Shown one piece after another: positions 16,313 to 25,821 of a stretch of DNA of 53,169 nucleotides. Every line of letters starts with the position of its first letter. Within the stretch, counting starts at the first letter, position 1. The stretch is from assembly GCA_938036925.1 (NCBI GenBank), contig CALHVU010000046.1, positions 1 through 53,169 on the forward strand, read 5' to 3'. Made by a program: the position numbers and the translations under genes. The DNA comes from an uncultured Atopobium sp. (GTDB lineage Bacteria; Actinomycetota; Coriobacteriia; Coriobacteriales; Atopobiaceae). The notes beneath the pieces were generated by a model that was not told the origin of the DNA, did no database searches, and worked only from the letters and a program-made list of their open reading frames with translations.

Positions 16313-19093
16313 TTATTCGTCATCATCCAGCAGTGAATCGTCCAGTACTTCCTCTTCATCTCCAAGGTCAACAGACTCTGCCTCGTCAGCATCACGAGCG
16401 CCTGCTGCCATTAGATCAAGCATACCTTGGTTTTCTGCGTGCTTAGGAGCCTTCTTTTTGTTGGCAACCATACGAGCAACTGCAGAAACAACGTCGCTAC
16501 CAGAGAGGTTCATAACCTTGACGCCCTGCGTAGAGCGGCCCAGCTTGGAGATATCGCCAGCCTTGACGCGGATTACAACACCCTCTTCGGACATGATCAT
16601 AATCTCGTGCTGAGGACCAACAACGCGACAGGCAACCAGGTTACCCTTCTTCTCCGTCATTGTGATGGTAAAGACGCCCTGGCCACCACGCTTATGGACT
16701 GGGTACTCAGAAATTGCAGTGCGCTTTCCGTAGCCCTTCTCGGTAATAACGAAGAGGTCGCCATTGCCGTTGGTAATCTCCATGCCAAGCATAGTTGCGT
16801 CGCCCTTGAGCGTAATACCACGGACGCCTGAGGTGCCACGGCCCATGCTTCTTGCCTCAGCCTCGTCAAACAGGATTGCCTTGCCGTCAGAGGAGCACAG
16901 AACAACCTTGTCACCTGGGTGAACGCGACGGACGTTAACAAGCTCGTCGCCGTCCTTGAGGTTGATTGCAATGAGGCCGTCCTTGCGTGTACGGTCGTAC
17001 TCAGACATTGCAGTCTTCTTAACCATACCCTGCTTAGTAGCAAACATCAGGTAGTTGTCTTCTGGGAAGTCGCGGGTAGTAATAACCGCCTTGACCTTCT
17101 CGCCCTCTGCAAGTGTCTCGATGACATTGATGATGGCGCTACCCTTTGTAGTTCTACTACCAACAGGAAGCTCGTGGACCTTGAGGCGGTACACCTTACC
17201 AAAGTTGGTAAAGAACAGCACGTAATCGTGGGTAGAAGCAACAAAGAGGTTCTCGACAAAATCGTTCTCTTTGAGAGAGACGCCCTGAACACCCTTGCCG
17301 CCGCGCTTCTGAGAGCGATAAATCTCAACAGGAACGCGCTTTACGTAACCTGCATGAGTAACGGTAACAACCATATCCTCTTCGGCGATAAGATCCTCGA
17401 CGTCCAAGTTCTGAATGTCCTGGTCGGAGATTTGCGTACGACGCTTGTCAGCGTAACGGTTGGAAATCTCACGGAGCTCATCAGCAATAACAGCCAGAAT
17501 CTTTTCCTCGTGAGCGAGAAGATCCTCGTAGTAGGCAATATCAAGTCTGAGCTGGGAAATCTCATCAACAAGATCCTGGCGAGCAAGACCGGTGAGGCGG
17601 CGCAGACGCATCTGAAGGATTGCCTCGCCCTGAATCTCATCCAGGCCAAAACGCTCGTTCATGCGCTTCTTTGCCTCAGCATCATCCTGCGAGCTACGGA
17701 TGATGTGGACAATCTCGTCGATGTTATCAACTGCGGTCAGAAGCCCTTCCAAAATGTGGACACGCTTCTGTGCCTTATCCAGATCAAACTCAGTACGACG
17801 GCGTACAACATCAATCTGGTGATCAATGTAGTGACGAAGAATCTCGCGAAGAGAAAGGGTACGAGGAACACCGTCAACCAAGGCCAGGTCAATGATGCCA
17901 AAGTTGGACTGAAGCTGAGTCTTCTTGTACAGGTTATTCAGAACAACCTGTGGAACAGCATCACGCTTGAGATCCAAGACGATGCGCATACCCTTACGGT
18001 TGGACTCGTCGCGCATGTCAGAGATGCCTTCGATTTTCTTCTCGTTGACTGCCTGAGCAATCTTCTCCTGGAGAAGACCTTTGTTAACCTGGTAAGGAAT
18101 CTCGGTGACAACAAGGCGCTGGCGACCACTCTTGACCTGTTCAACGTGAACCTTTGCGCGGACAGTAATAGAACCGCGACCAGTTTCGTAGGCATCCTTG
18201 ATGCCCTGAGTGCCCATGATGATGCCGCCTGTTGGGAAGTCAGGACCAGGTAGAACGGTCATGAGCTCCTCAGTGGTAACGTCAGGGTTCTCAATCATCA
18301 TGCAGACAGCGTTAGTAGCCTCACCAAGGTTGTGAGGAGGAATGTTGGTAGCCATACCAACTGCAATACCTGAAGAACCGTTAACCAAAAGATTTGGGAA
18401 ACGAGCAGGAAGAACAGCTGGCTCTGTCAGAGACTCATCATAGTTTGACTGAAGATCAACGGTGTTTTTGTTAAGCTCTGCCAGCATCTCCATAGCACTT
18501 CTGGTTAGACGTGCCTCGGTATAACGCATTGCTGCTGGTGGATCACCGTCGATAGAACCAAAGTTTCCGTGACCATCAATCAGAGGAAGTCTCATCGAGA
18601 AATCCTGAGACATACGGACCATGGAGTCATAAATAGCGAAGTCACCGTGTGGGTGGTACTTACCCATGACTTCACCGACTGCCCATGCAGACTTCTTATG
18701 TGGACGGTTTGGCGTAATGCCAGCCTCGCTCATTGCGTACAAAATACGGCGGTGAACAGGCTTAAGGCCGTCTCGAACATCTGGAAGTGCACGAGCAACA
18801 ATAACGGACATGGAATACTCGAGGAAGGAAGTCTTCATCTCTGAGGACAAATCGGTTGGCTTAAGCGTGCCACCGTGAATGTCTGAGAGGTCAAGACGAG
18901 TACCAGCTTCATCAGAGATAATATGTGAAGTTTCTCCCGTTATTAGATTTTCCCCAGTCTCTGGGTCAAACTCGTCAGAGTCTTCTTCAACCTCGTCATC
19001 TTCGTATTCTTCATCCATATCGTTTTGTGCATCAAGGTCTTGATCCTCGTCTGCACCAAAAAGATCATCATTCATATTTTTATCGTCTGCCAC
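16313..19093 (-). CDS. gyrA: DNA gyrase subunit A
   Basis: 926 residues; the breakage-rejoining subunit of the enzyme that introduces negative supercoils. The catalytic tyrosine is Tyr191 (AAMRYTEARL). The GyrA box needed for DNA wrapping is QKRGGKG. The six-bladed C-terminal domain is present, with a second KRGGQG repeat. An unusual acidic extension of about 80 residues precedes the core (EEYEDDEVEEDSDEFD) and the tail is also acidic. In the quinolone-resistance region the sequence is HPHGDFAIYDS: Phe152 (TTC, 18638-18640) stands where E. coli has Ser83, while Asp156 (E. coli 87) is kept. GTG start after AAAGGG; 44 bases behind gyrB. Confidence 0.98.
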   Translation of the reverse strand: MADDKNMNDDLFGADEDQDLDAQNDMDEEYEDDEVEEDSDEFDPETGENLITGETSHIISDEAGTRLDLSDIHGGTLKPTDLSSEMKTSFLEYSMSVIVARALPDVRDGLKPVHRRILYAMSEAGITPNRPHKKSAWAVGEVMGKYHPHGDFAIYDSMVRMSQDFSMRLPLIDGHGNFGSIDGDPPAAMRYTEARLTRSAMEMLAELNKNTVDLQSNYDESLTEPAVLPARFPNLLVNGSSGIAVGMATNIPPHNLGEATNAVCMMIENPDVTTEELMTVLPGPDFPTGGIIMGTQGIKDAYETGRGSITVRAKVHVEQVKSGRQRLVVTEIPYQVNKGLLQEKIAQAVNEKKIEGISDMRDESNRKGMRIVLDLKRDAVPQVVLNNLYKKTQLQSNFGIIDLALVDGVPRTLSLREILRHYIDHQIDVVRRRTEFDLDKAQKRVHILEGLLTAVDNIDEIVHIIRSSQDDAEAKKRMNERFGLDEIQGEAILQMRLRRLTGLARQDLVDEISQLRLDIAYYEDLLAHEEKILAVIADELREISNRYADKRRTQISDQDIQNLDVEDLIAEEDMVVTVTHAGYVKRVPVEIYRSQKRGGKGVQGVSLKENDFVENLFVASTHDYVLFFTNFGKVYRLKVHELPVGSRTTKGSAIINVIETLAEGEKVKAVITTRDFPEDNYLMFATKQGMVKKTAMSEYDRTRKDGLIAINLKDGDELVNVRRVHPGDKVVLCSSDGKAILFDEAEARSMGRGTSGVRGITLKGDATMLGMEITNGNGDLFVITEKGYGKRTAISEYPVHKRGGQGVFTITMTEKKGNLVACRVVGPQHEIMIMSEEGVVIRVKAGDISKLGRSTQGVKVMNLSGSDVVSAVARMVANKKKAPKHAENQGMLDLMAAGARDADEAESVDLGDEEEVLDDSLLDDDE

Positions 19094-19137
19094 AAGTTAC
19101 CCTTTCATTTTCTGTCTAATGATTTAGCGAGAAACCA

Positions 19138-21081
19138 TTAAATGTCCAGGAAGCGGACGTCTTTTGCGTGTGTTTGGATGAAGTCTTTACGCTTCTCAAC
19201 CTGGTTGCCCATAAGGTCAGAAACTGCACGATCAGCTGCAAGAGCATCATCGATGGTTACTTTAAGAAGAATACGGTTCTTTGGCTCCATAGTGGTTGCC
19301 CAAAGCTGCTCTGGGTCCATCTCACCAAGACCCTTATAACGCTGAATGGTGAACTTGGTGTTGTCCTCAAACTTCTTTGTCTCTAGAGCAAGTTCTTCAT
19401 CGGTATAGATGTATTTACCGTTCTTTTTACCCTTTGGCTTAATCTGATACAGAGGAGGCTGAGCAACGTAGATATAACCTGCGTCAATCATTGGCTTCAT
19501 GTAACGATAGAAGAAGGTAAGCAGAAGAATTCTAATGTGAGAGCCGTCAACATCAGCATCGGTCATGATAACAATCTTGTGATAACGGGCCTTCTCAATA
19601 TTAAATTCATCTCCAACACCAGTACCAATAGCGGTAATCAGCGAAGTAATAGTGTCAGAAGAAAGTGCGCGGTGAGCCTGTACGCGCTCAACGTTCAAAA
19701 TCTTTCCGCGAAGTGGAAGAACTGCCTGGATAGAACGGTCACGTGCCATCTTTGCAGAACCACCTGCGGAGTCACCCTCGACGATGAAGAGCTCAGTCAT
19801 CTCTGCATCGCGAACGGAGCAGTCTGCAAGCTTTCCAGGAAGAGCAGCTGACTCAAGAAGTCCCTTACGACGTGTTGCTTCACGAGCTTTACGAGCCGCA
19901 AGACGGCCTTTTGCAGCCTGAGATGCTTTCTTGAGAATCTCTTTTGCCTGATTTGGATGCTCTTCCAGGTACTCTGAGAGACCCTGAGTGACAATCTTGT
20001 TGGTAAGAGTTCTCATGTAAGAACTACCAAGCTTTGCCTTTGTCTGTCCTTCAAACTGAGGATCTGGCAGCTTAACTGAAATAACAGCAGTTAAGCCCTC
20101 GCGAATATCGCCGCCCTCAAGCTTAGGGTCTTTCTCTTTAAGAATTCCCTGCCTAGTGCCGTAATCATTTACTACTTTAGTAAGAGCAGTACGGAAGCCC
20201 TCGAGGTGCATTCCGCCTTCCTCAGTGAAAATGTCGTTTGCAAAAGAAAGAGTTCTGTCACTGAAGTCAGTATTCCACTGAATAGCAACCTCTACCTCAC
20301 CCATCTGAGACATTGGAGCGTCAGGGTCTGACTTACCTTCAATATAGATAGGGCGAGAAAGTCCTGGTAAAACGGTTTTCTCGTCATTAAGGTACTTAAC
20401 AAAATCGATGATGCCGCCAGCATACTGGAAATCAACCTGACGAGGAGTGAGCTCACGCTCATCAACAAGAGTAATTTTAAGGTTCTTGTTAAGGAATGCG
20501 GTTTCCTGGAGACGGTCACGAAGTGTGTCAAAGTTATACGTAGTGGTCTCAAAGATCATGTCGTCTGGCCAGAAAGTAATGGTAGTACCGTTAGATTTTG
20601 AAGTACCAATTTCCTTCATCTTCTGAACGGTTTTACCGCGCTCAAAGACCATCTCGTAGATTTTGCCATCACGCTTAACCTGCGCAACAAGTTTCTTTGA
20701 AAGAGCGTTTACAACAGAAACGCCAACGCCGTGAAGGCCACCGGAGACTTTATAAGCGTTGTTATCAAACTTACCACCTGCGTGAAGGATAGTAAGAACA
20801 ACCTCAAGAGTTGGGATCTTTTTCTGTGGATGAAGGTCTACAGGAATACCACGACCATTATCTTCAACAGAAATAGAGTTATCTGGATGAACGGTTACCT
20901 TAATTTTGGAGCAATAACCAGCCATTGCCTCATCGACTGAGTTATCTACAATCTCCCAAACAAGGTGATGCAGACCAGAAGCTGAAGTTGTACCAATATA
21001 CATACCTGGACGCTTACGAACAGCCTCAAGGCCTTCAAGGATCTTAATCTCTGTACCGTCATACTTATTTTCTTTTGCCAC
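19138..21081 (-). CDS. gyrB: DNA gyrase subunit B
   Basis: 647 residues; the ATPase subunit of gyrase. The GHKL ATPase domain shows VDNSVDEAMAGY, DNGRGIPVD and GGLHGVGVSVVNALS. The TOPRIM domain has EGDSAGGSAKMARDR, PLRGKILNVER and DADVDGSHIR. The end, KRKDFIQTHAKDVRFLDI, is typical. The start is GTG with AGAGGA upstream. It is transcribed with gyrA. The 160-base gap before it (21082-21241) presumably holds a promoter, but no clear element is visible. Confidence 0.98.
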   Translation of the reverse strand: MAKENKYDGTEIKILEGLEAVRKRPGMYIGTTSASGLHHLVWEIVDNSVDEAMAGYCSKIKVTVHPDNSISVEDNGRGIPVDLHPQKKIPTLEVVLTILHAGGKFDNNAYKVSGGLHGVGVSVVNALSKKLVAQVKRDGKIYEMVFERGKTVQKMKEIGTSKSNGTTITFWPDDMIFETTTYNFDTLRDRLQETAFLNKNLKITLVDERELTPRQVDFQYAGGIIDFVKYLNDEKTVLPGLSRPIYIEGKSDPDAPMSQMGEVEVAIQWNTDFSDRTLSFANDIFTEEGGMHLEGFRTALTKVVNDYGTRQGILKEKDPKLEGGDIREGLTAVISVKLPDPQFEGQTKAKLGSSYMRTLTNKIVTQGLSEYLEEHPNQAKEILKKASQAAKGRLAARKAREATRRKGLLESAALPGKLADCSVRDAEMTELFIVEGDSAGGSAKMARDRSIQAVLPLRGKILNVERVQAHRALSSDTITSLITAIGTGVGDEFNIEKARYHKIVIMTDADVDGSHIRILLLTFFYRYMKPMIDAGYIYVAQPPLYQIKPKGKKNGKYIYTDEELALETKKFEDNTKFTIQRYKGLGEMDPEQLWATTMEPKNRILLKVTIDDALAADRAVSDLMGNQVEKRKDFIQTHAKDVRFLDI

Positions 21082-21241
21082 GTAAGTCCTCTCTTCAATT
21101 GTGAGCGGAATGATATAGGTATTTTACTATGAAATCGCCAAAATCAACTCGGCACAGAGAAATTTCATTGTTTAAAAAGTAATATTTGGTATCTGAGAGG
21201 CTCTGTAAAGAGATTTAAGGACAGATTAGTGACAGATTAGA

Positions 21242-21775
21242 CTAAAGACTCTTTTTTTGTCTAAAACTTGCTTCAATCGCTTTATAAGCCGTTGACTTAA
21301 GTGGCTCAGAAAGTCCAGAAACTAACTCAGAAATTTGTAATTTCTCTTCTGGTGTGAGTTCTGGAAGATCTTTTTTCTCTTCTTTTTGGCCCTGTGCTTG
21401 CTTTTCTGATGAGTTGGCTTCTTTATCAGCATGTCTATTGTATTTGTCCAGCTTAAATTCAAGGTCTGAGAACTCCAGGCCTTGCTCTGAGAGCCTGGCT
21501 CTATAAATTTCTCTCTGTGCAAGAAAATCAATCATACACATACGATTGTCTACATAGACAGTAAGTACAGGGTACTCTCTACCAGCAACTTCTCTAACAA
21601 ATACGCCGGTTGTATGTTCTGTCTCTCTTTCACCATTTGCTTCAACCCACGCAAGATAGGCACGACGATTTTTTGACATGCTCTTAGAATCTTTGAAGGT
21701 TCCAAGCAGAGAACTCATTAAATCTTTTGCATTTTCATTGCCACCGCGCGCAGGTGTTTCTTGTTGATTATTCAT
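21242..21775 (-). CDS. DUF721/DciA-like protein
   Basis: 177 residues of the DUF721 family found between recF and gyrB in many actinobacteria; in other phyla its relative DciA loads or activates the DnaB helicase. The N-terminus (NAKDLMSSLLGTF, then RRAYLAWVEANGERETEHTTGVFVREVAGREYPVLTVYVDNRMCMIDFLAQREIYRARL) is the DciA-like domain. A charged, probably disordered region (KEANSSEKQAQGQKEEKKD) and a C-terminal helical domain follow. It overlaps recF by 8 bases, implying coupled translation. A helicase-loading role is an inference from family and position. Confidence 0.85.
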   Translation of the reverse strand: MNNQQETPARGGNENAKDLMSSLLGTFKDSKSMSKNRRAYLAWVEANGERETEHTTGVFVREVAGREYPVLTVYVDNRMCMIDFLAQREIYRARLSEQGLEFSDLEFKLDKYNRHADKEANSSEKQAQGQKEEKKDLPELTPEEKLQISELVSGLSEPLKSTAYKAIEASFRQKKSL

Positions 21776-22859
21776 CGCTAAACCTAACTATCTGCGCTTT
21801 TTCTAAAACCTCTTCAGAGAAATACCCAAGGTTTGTAGTGGTAATTACCGTTTGAATGTCATGGAATGCAAATTCCATGATGGCTTTTCTGCGGTCTTCA
21901 TCAAGCTCACTCATAACATCATCTAAAAGCAGCAAGGGTTTCTCGCCAAGTATTTCTTCTGAAAGGAGAACTTCTGCCATCTTAAGTGCTAAAACGACAG
22001 TTCTAATTTGGCCTTGAGAACCAAAATTTCTAGCATCTTTGCCCTCAATTAAAAACTCAACGTCGTCTCGATGAGGTCCTTTTGTACTTTGCTGACGACG
22101 AATATCATCCGTGCGAGCTTCACTTAAAGCCTTCAAGAATTGATCAGTAATTTCTTCTCTAGTGGCCTCAAGAGATACCTCTCCAATTGAAGAAATATAG
22201 TTCATTTCTAGGTGTTCTCCACCAGAGAGTTCCTGGTAGATCTCACATGTCTTCTTTGCCAGACGATCAAACAAATGAATTCGTGCATGAAGAAGCGTAG
22301 CCCCTCCTCTTGCAAGTGAAAGATCCCAAGCATCAAGCAAGTTTTCATCTGGCCAATCAGATTTAAGCAGCTTATTTCTTTGCTCAACTGTCTTGGTATA
22401 TGCCGAGAAGACCTTGAAGTAGCTTTTATTTGCCTGGCGGCCAAAGTCATCAAATTCTTCTCGGCGATACGATGCGCCACCTTTAATCATTGAAAGGTCA
22501 TCGGGATTAAAAAGTACCGACATCAGTGTTCCAGAAATATCTGCAGCCTGACATTTCTTACCATTCTTTAAAAATTGACGGCGCCGTTCTGTAATGGTGC
22601 AGGTATTTTCTAGCTTTCTTCCATCTCCTGTAAGAGAAATCTCTATCTTTGCCTCAGAAGTATCTGTAAGAAGGAGCTGTGATGGTGTGGGCTTTCTAAA
22701 TGAATATCCAGCAGTAAGGAGTTGTAGTGCTTCAACAGTATTTGTCTTACCTGCAGCGTTCTTTCCTACAAAAATAGTAGTTTGTGCAGATAAATCTATC
22801 TCTTTCGAAGAAAAACAACGAAAGTTATACAGCGAAACATGTTCAACTTTAAGTCCCAC
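21768..22859 (-). CDS. recF: DNA replication and repair protein RecF
   Basis: 363 residues, SMC-like ATPase that helps load RecA at gapped DNA. Visible are the Walker A FVGKNAAGKTNTVEAL near the N-terminus, the early motif LYNFRCFSSKEIDL, the signature FGSQGQIRTVVLALKMAEV and Walker B LLLLDDVMSELDEDRR. GTG start after AGGGG, 15 bases behind dnaN. The layout dnaA-dnaN-recF-DUF721-gyrB-gyrA is the conserved origin-proximal order. Confidence 0.97.
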   Translation of the reverse strand: MGLKVEHVSLYNFRCFSSKEIDLSAQTTIFVGKNAAGKTNTVEALQLLTAGYSFRKPTPSQLLLTDTSEAKIEISLTGDGRKLENTCTITERRRQFLKNGKKCQAADISGTLMSVLFNPDDLSMIKGGASYRREEFDDFGRQANKSYFKVFSAYTKTVEQRNKLLKSDWPDENLLDAWDLSLARGGATLLHARIHLFDRLAKKTCEIYQELSGGEHLEMNYISSIGEVSLEATREEITDQFLKALSEARTDDIRRQQSTKGPHRDDVEFLIEGKDARNFGSQGQIRTVVLALKMAEVLLSEEILGEKPLLLLDDVMSELDEDRRKAIMEFAFHDIQTVITTTNLGYFSEEVLEKAQIVRFSDE

Positions 22860-22874
22860 ACAACCCCTATCAAA

Positions 22875-23975
22875 TTAGAGGCGAACAGGCATCAGAAGAT
22901 ACAAGTAGTTAACCTTGCCGTTTGATTTGAAAATAGCTGGCTGAGAAGGACCTTGTAGCTCGAGGCGCAGAAGATCCTTAGAAGGAGCAGCATTTACACA
23001 ATCAAAGACATAGTGATAATTCAAAGCAATTGAAAGAGAATCTCCCTCAATTTGAGCTTCAATGTGCTCGGAAGACTCACCCTGATCTGGTGAGGATGCA
23101 GAGAGCTTAACTTCTTTACCATCGGCGTCAACATCAAAACGAACTGAAGGATTTGCGAGTGCAATAACAGAGACACGCTTCAGGGCTGCAGAGAAATCTT
23201 CAACGTTAATATCAACAGAGGCGGTACAAGATGTTGGAAGTAGCTGCTTATAGTCTGGGAAGTGACCTTCAATCTTACGAGAAATGTGAGTGGTATTTCC
23301 AAACTGGAAGACTACCTGGTTATCTGTAGTACCAATCAAAACCTTCTCAGTCATGCTACGCATGGAAAGAACGTCATGGAACACTTCACCAGAGATAATT
23401 GCAGTAAAAGACTCACCTGCTGGAGTATCTGTGTTGGAATCACAAACGGCAAGACGGAATGAGTCAGTAGCAACAAGACGAATAGTGTTGTCCTCAACAG
23501 TAAGAGAAATTCCCTGAAGAATAGGACGAGAAGCTTCCTTAGAAGTTACTCGATACACTTTATCAACCATAGTTGATAGAAGCTGGCTTGGGAGCTCACA
23601 GGTTTTCTCAAGATCAAACTCTGGGAATTGAGCCCAGTCGTGAGCAGAAAGAGTATTAAGTCTAAAAGAAGAACGCTGACATGTTACAGAAAGTGTGCGC
23701 TCTCCACCTTCAAAAGTAATTGCAGCATCAGGAAGATTTTTAACAATGTTCTGGATAACCTTTCCAGAAACAACTGTTTCTCCTTCTTCTTCTACGTTTG
23801 CTGCAATTTGATGCTTAATAGAAATAGTTAAGTCGCTGGATTGTAACTCAAGCATGCCATTAAATGCTTTGAGGTAAATACCAGAGAGAATAGGAAGTGT
23901 TGTATTAGAACCAATACCCTTAGAAACAATATCAAGTGCCGTCTGGAGAGCGGATTGACTTACGGTAAATTTCAT
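22875..23975 (-). CDS. dnaN: DNA polymerase III beta sliding clamp
   Basis: 366 residues, the ring-shaped clamp that tethers DNA polymerase III. The N-terminus MKFTVSQSALQTALDIVSKGIGSNTTLPILSGIYL and the C-terminal YLLMPVRL (normally MPMRL) are diagnostic, and length is standard. It is separated from dnaA by 233 bases holding a DnaA-box-like site and a pair of repeats, so it probably has its own promoter. AAAGGG lies before the ATG. Confidence 0.97.
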   Translation of the reverse strand: MKFTVSQSALQTALDIVSKGIGSNTTLPILSGIYLKAFNGMLELQSSDLTISIKHQIAANVEEEGETVVSGKVIQNIVKNLPDAAITFEGGERTLSVTCQRSSFRLNTLSAHDWAQFPEFDLEKTCELPSQLLSTMVDKVYRVTSKEASRPILQGISLTVEDNTIRLVATDSFRLAVCDSNTDTPAGESFTAIISGEVFHDVLSMRSMTEKVLIGTTDNQVVFQFGNTTHISRKIEGHFPDYKQLLPTSCTASVDINVEDFSAALKRVSVIALANPSVRFDVDADGKEVKLSASSPDQGESSEHIEAQIEGDSLSIALNYHYVFDCVNAAPSKDLLRLELQGPSQPAIFKSNGKVNYLYLLMPVRL

Positions 23976-24034
23976 GACGACCCTTTCTATTATTTCTTAG
24001 ATAAGAATAAAAATATCGTAGTAATAATAAGCTA

Positions 24035-24155
24035 TGTTGAAAAGAAGAAAGCTTTACATTTCTAGAGGTAGAAATATATTTCTAGAGGTCAGATTTGTTT
24101 GCTTATTTTTGACATTCATAAACAAAGTAAAACTCTCCCTCTTAAACTCTCAACA
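24035..24155. promoter_or_regulatory. dnaA-dnaN intergenic control region with DnaA-box-like sites
   Basis: TGTTGAAAA (24035-24043), identical to boxes beside the origin gene, lies in the presumed dnaN promoter region. CTCTCAACA (24147-24155) is a one-mismatch match to TTCTCAACA. The rest of the 233-base gap is AT-rich without an ORF. DnaA may therefore act on dnaN as well as on dnaA. Confidence 0.45.
24058..24089. repeat. Paired 12-bp repeat upstream of dnaN
   Basis: ATTTCTAGAGGT occurs at 24058-24069 and 24078-24089, exactly 20 bases apart, about two helical turns. The first copy is also part of a short dyad TTTCTA-GAGG-TAGAAA. It stands about 85-115 bases before the dnaN start, the position of an operator for an unknown factor. 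Confidence 0.6.
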
Positions 24156-24208
24156 ACAAACCATTACTTCTCTTCACCAATTAACATCTTACTAACAGGT
24201 TTTAAACA

Positions 24209-25738
24209 CTAACTTTGTTCAAGGATAGTCTTCTTTAGTTGAGAAATTTGATCATAGAAACTTTTATCTTCTTTAATTCTCTCTTCTATTACCTCAATGC
24301 TGTGCAAAATAGTTGCGTGTTTTCTTCCACCAAAATGCTTACCAATATTTACCAGTGTGTATTGGCAAAGGTCGTGAGCAAGATAAATTGCAACGTGACG
24401 AGGTTCTGCAATCTCTTTATTTCTCTTGTTACCAACAATATCTCGATGACTAATGCCATAGATATTTTCTACAACTTCTTGGACCTTCTCGATATTTACG
24501 GTCTTTGAAACGCGGCGCCAGAGCGTGTCTGCAATCTTATCGATTTCTTCCTGTTTAATATTTGTGCCAGATTCTTTTGCCTTAATCTGACCAGTTACAC
24601 AACGATTACAGAAGCCTTCAAGTGTTCTAATACTTTGACCGGCTTTGTCAGCCATGTAGCGACGGATGTCCTCTGGTAAATCATCTGCAGTAAGAGAAGA
24701 ATTTCTCTCTTTAAAAGCTCGGTCGCAGAAGACATGAATAAGATTGAGTTTCATCTCGTAGCTTGGAGACTCAATACCAATAACGATGCCACCACTCATA
24801 CGAGAAGTAATACGATCATCAAAGCCGTCAGATCCCATACCAAGCTGAGCAGGTGTTCTATCTGCGGCAAGAATAATTTGCTTACCTCTATCAATAAGAG
24901 AGTTAAAAATATTGAAGAAGAAGTTAATAGTACCTGCTTTGCCAGCAAGTTTTTGGACATCATCGATGATAAGAACATCAATGTTTTGGTAGTTATTACT
25001 AAGCTCTGTTGCCGCGTTTCCTGACGCGTTTTTACGAACTGCATTTACGTAGTCATCAACAAAGGCATCTGCATCTTTGTAAACACAAACGCGTTCGATA
25101 TCTTCAGAGTTGATGTAGTTTTGAACCGCGCGTAAAAGGTGAGTTTTTCCAAGACCACTTGCACCGTAAATAAACAGCGGGTTTGCCTTACCTTTTGCGT
25201 CATTTGCAACATTTAATGCATGCTGATGGGCAAGCTCATTCTCGTCACCAACAACAAAGCGATCAAAGGTGAGGTTTGAGTTGAAAGATGTCTCTTCATA
25301 AAGAGGATTACTCTTACGACGTTTTAAGGTCTGTTGTTTTAATTCTTCAAGGCTTTGCTCCTGGGATTCAAAATCTTGAATCTGGTCTGGAACAACTGCT
25401 CGTATAGGAGCAGTTGTTTGCTTCCAAGCATTGAACTCTTGAGGAGTCATTGTGGAAGTAGTGGTAACAGGGGTAGAAGACTTTGTAAGAGTAAGGCTCA
25501 AAATAATGTCTTCAAAGGCTGCTGCTGAAAGGCATCTCTCAACAATCGGTAGATTTTTAAGGATACGGTTATATGCCAAGCGCATTGGTGTTTCAGCACA
25601 CAGTGCGTTATCTTCAACTTTAATTGGAGTGCAGGTTCTCAACATAGCGATAAAAGCCTCTGGCTGATTTTCTTCAACCAAGAGGTCAATTGCGTCTTGC
25701 CACAGAGCTACTGCGTCTGAATCAATTGATGCATCCAT
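24209..25738 (-). CDS. dnaA: Chromosomal replication initiator DnaA
   Basis: 509 residues. Domain I (LWQDAIDLLVEENQPEAFIAML) and a linker are followed by the AAA+ domain: Walker A GASGLGKT (192-199), Walker B VLIIDD (255-260) and a sensor region around AADRTPAQL. Domain IV ends with the DNA-binding signature GGRKHATILHS (about 470-480), which differs from the common GGRDHTTVLHA and fits the unusual local boxes TTnTCAACA. The ATG lies two bases after a hairpin that contains the only weak ribosome binding site (GGA), so translation may be self-regulated. A -10 like element TATACT lies at 25775-25780. Confidence 0.98.
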   Translation of the reverse strand: MDASIDSDAVALWQDAIDLLVEENQPEAFIAMLRTCTPIKVEDNALCAETPMRLAYNRILKNLPIVERCLSAAAFEDIILSLTLTKSSTPVTTTSTMTPQEFNAWKQTTAPIRAVVPDQIQDFESQEQSLEELKQQTLKRRKSNPLYEETSFNSNLTFDRFVVGDENELAHQHALNVANDAKGKANPLFIYGASGLGKTHLLRAVQNYINSEDIERVCVYKDADAFVDDYVNAVRKNASGNAATELSNNYQNIDVLIIDDVQKLAGKAGTINFFFNIFNSLIDRGKQIILAADRTPAQLGMGSDGFDDRITSRMSGGIVIGIESPSYEMKLNLIHVFCDRAFKERNSSLTADDLPEDIRRYMADKAGQSIRTLEGFCNRCVTGQIKAKESGTNIKQEEIDKIADTLWRRVSKTVNIEKVQEVVENIYGISHRDIVGNKRNKEIAEPRHVAIYLAHDLCQYTLVNIGKHFGGRKHATILHSIEVIEERIKEDKSFYDQISQLKKTILEQS

Positions 25739-25740
25739 AC

Positions 25741-25772
25741 GTGTCCAATCAAAATGTTGAAAATTGGGACAC
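25741..25772 (-). promoter_or_regulatory. Stem-loop in the dnaA leader, adjacent to the start codon
   Basis: On the mRNA strand GTGTCCCAAT (25772-25763) pairs with ATTGGACAC (25749-25741), nine pairs with one bulged C. The loop holds most of a DnaA box (TTTTCAACA). The stem ends two bases before the dnaA ATG and includes the weak GGA ribosome binding site. Confidence 0.55.
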
Positions 25773-25818
25773 CTAGTATAGAGGAATGTTGATAACTTTC
25801 AGCGAATAATGTTGAGAA
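25755..25818 (-). promoter_or_regulatory. DnaA-box cluster at the dnaA promoter (left part of oriC)
   Basis: Three nine-mers of one form, read on the plus strand: TGTTGAAAA (25755-25763), TGTTGATAA (25787-25795) and TGTTGAGAA (25810-25818). Their complements TTTTCAACA, TTATCAACA and TTCTCAACA differ from the classic TTATCCACA at one to three positions. The middle box overlaps the presumed dnaA promoter spacer, consistent with autoregulation. Confidence 0.6.
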
Positions 25819-25821
25819 ACT

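Noticed and set aside
16919..18253. 444-codon open frame opposite gyrA
   Set aside because: It is antisense to conserved gyrA sequence and reads as low-similarity Asn/Leu/Val-rich protein typical of shadow frames.
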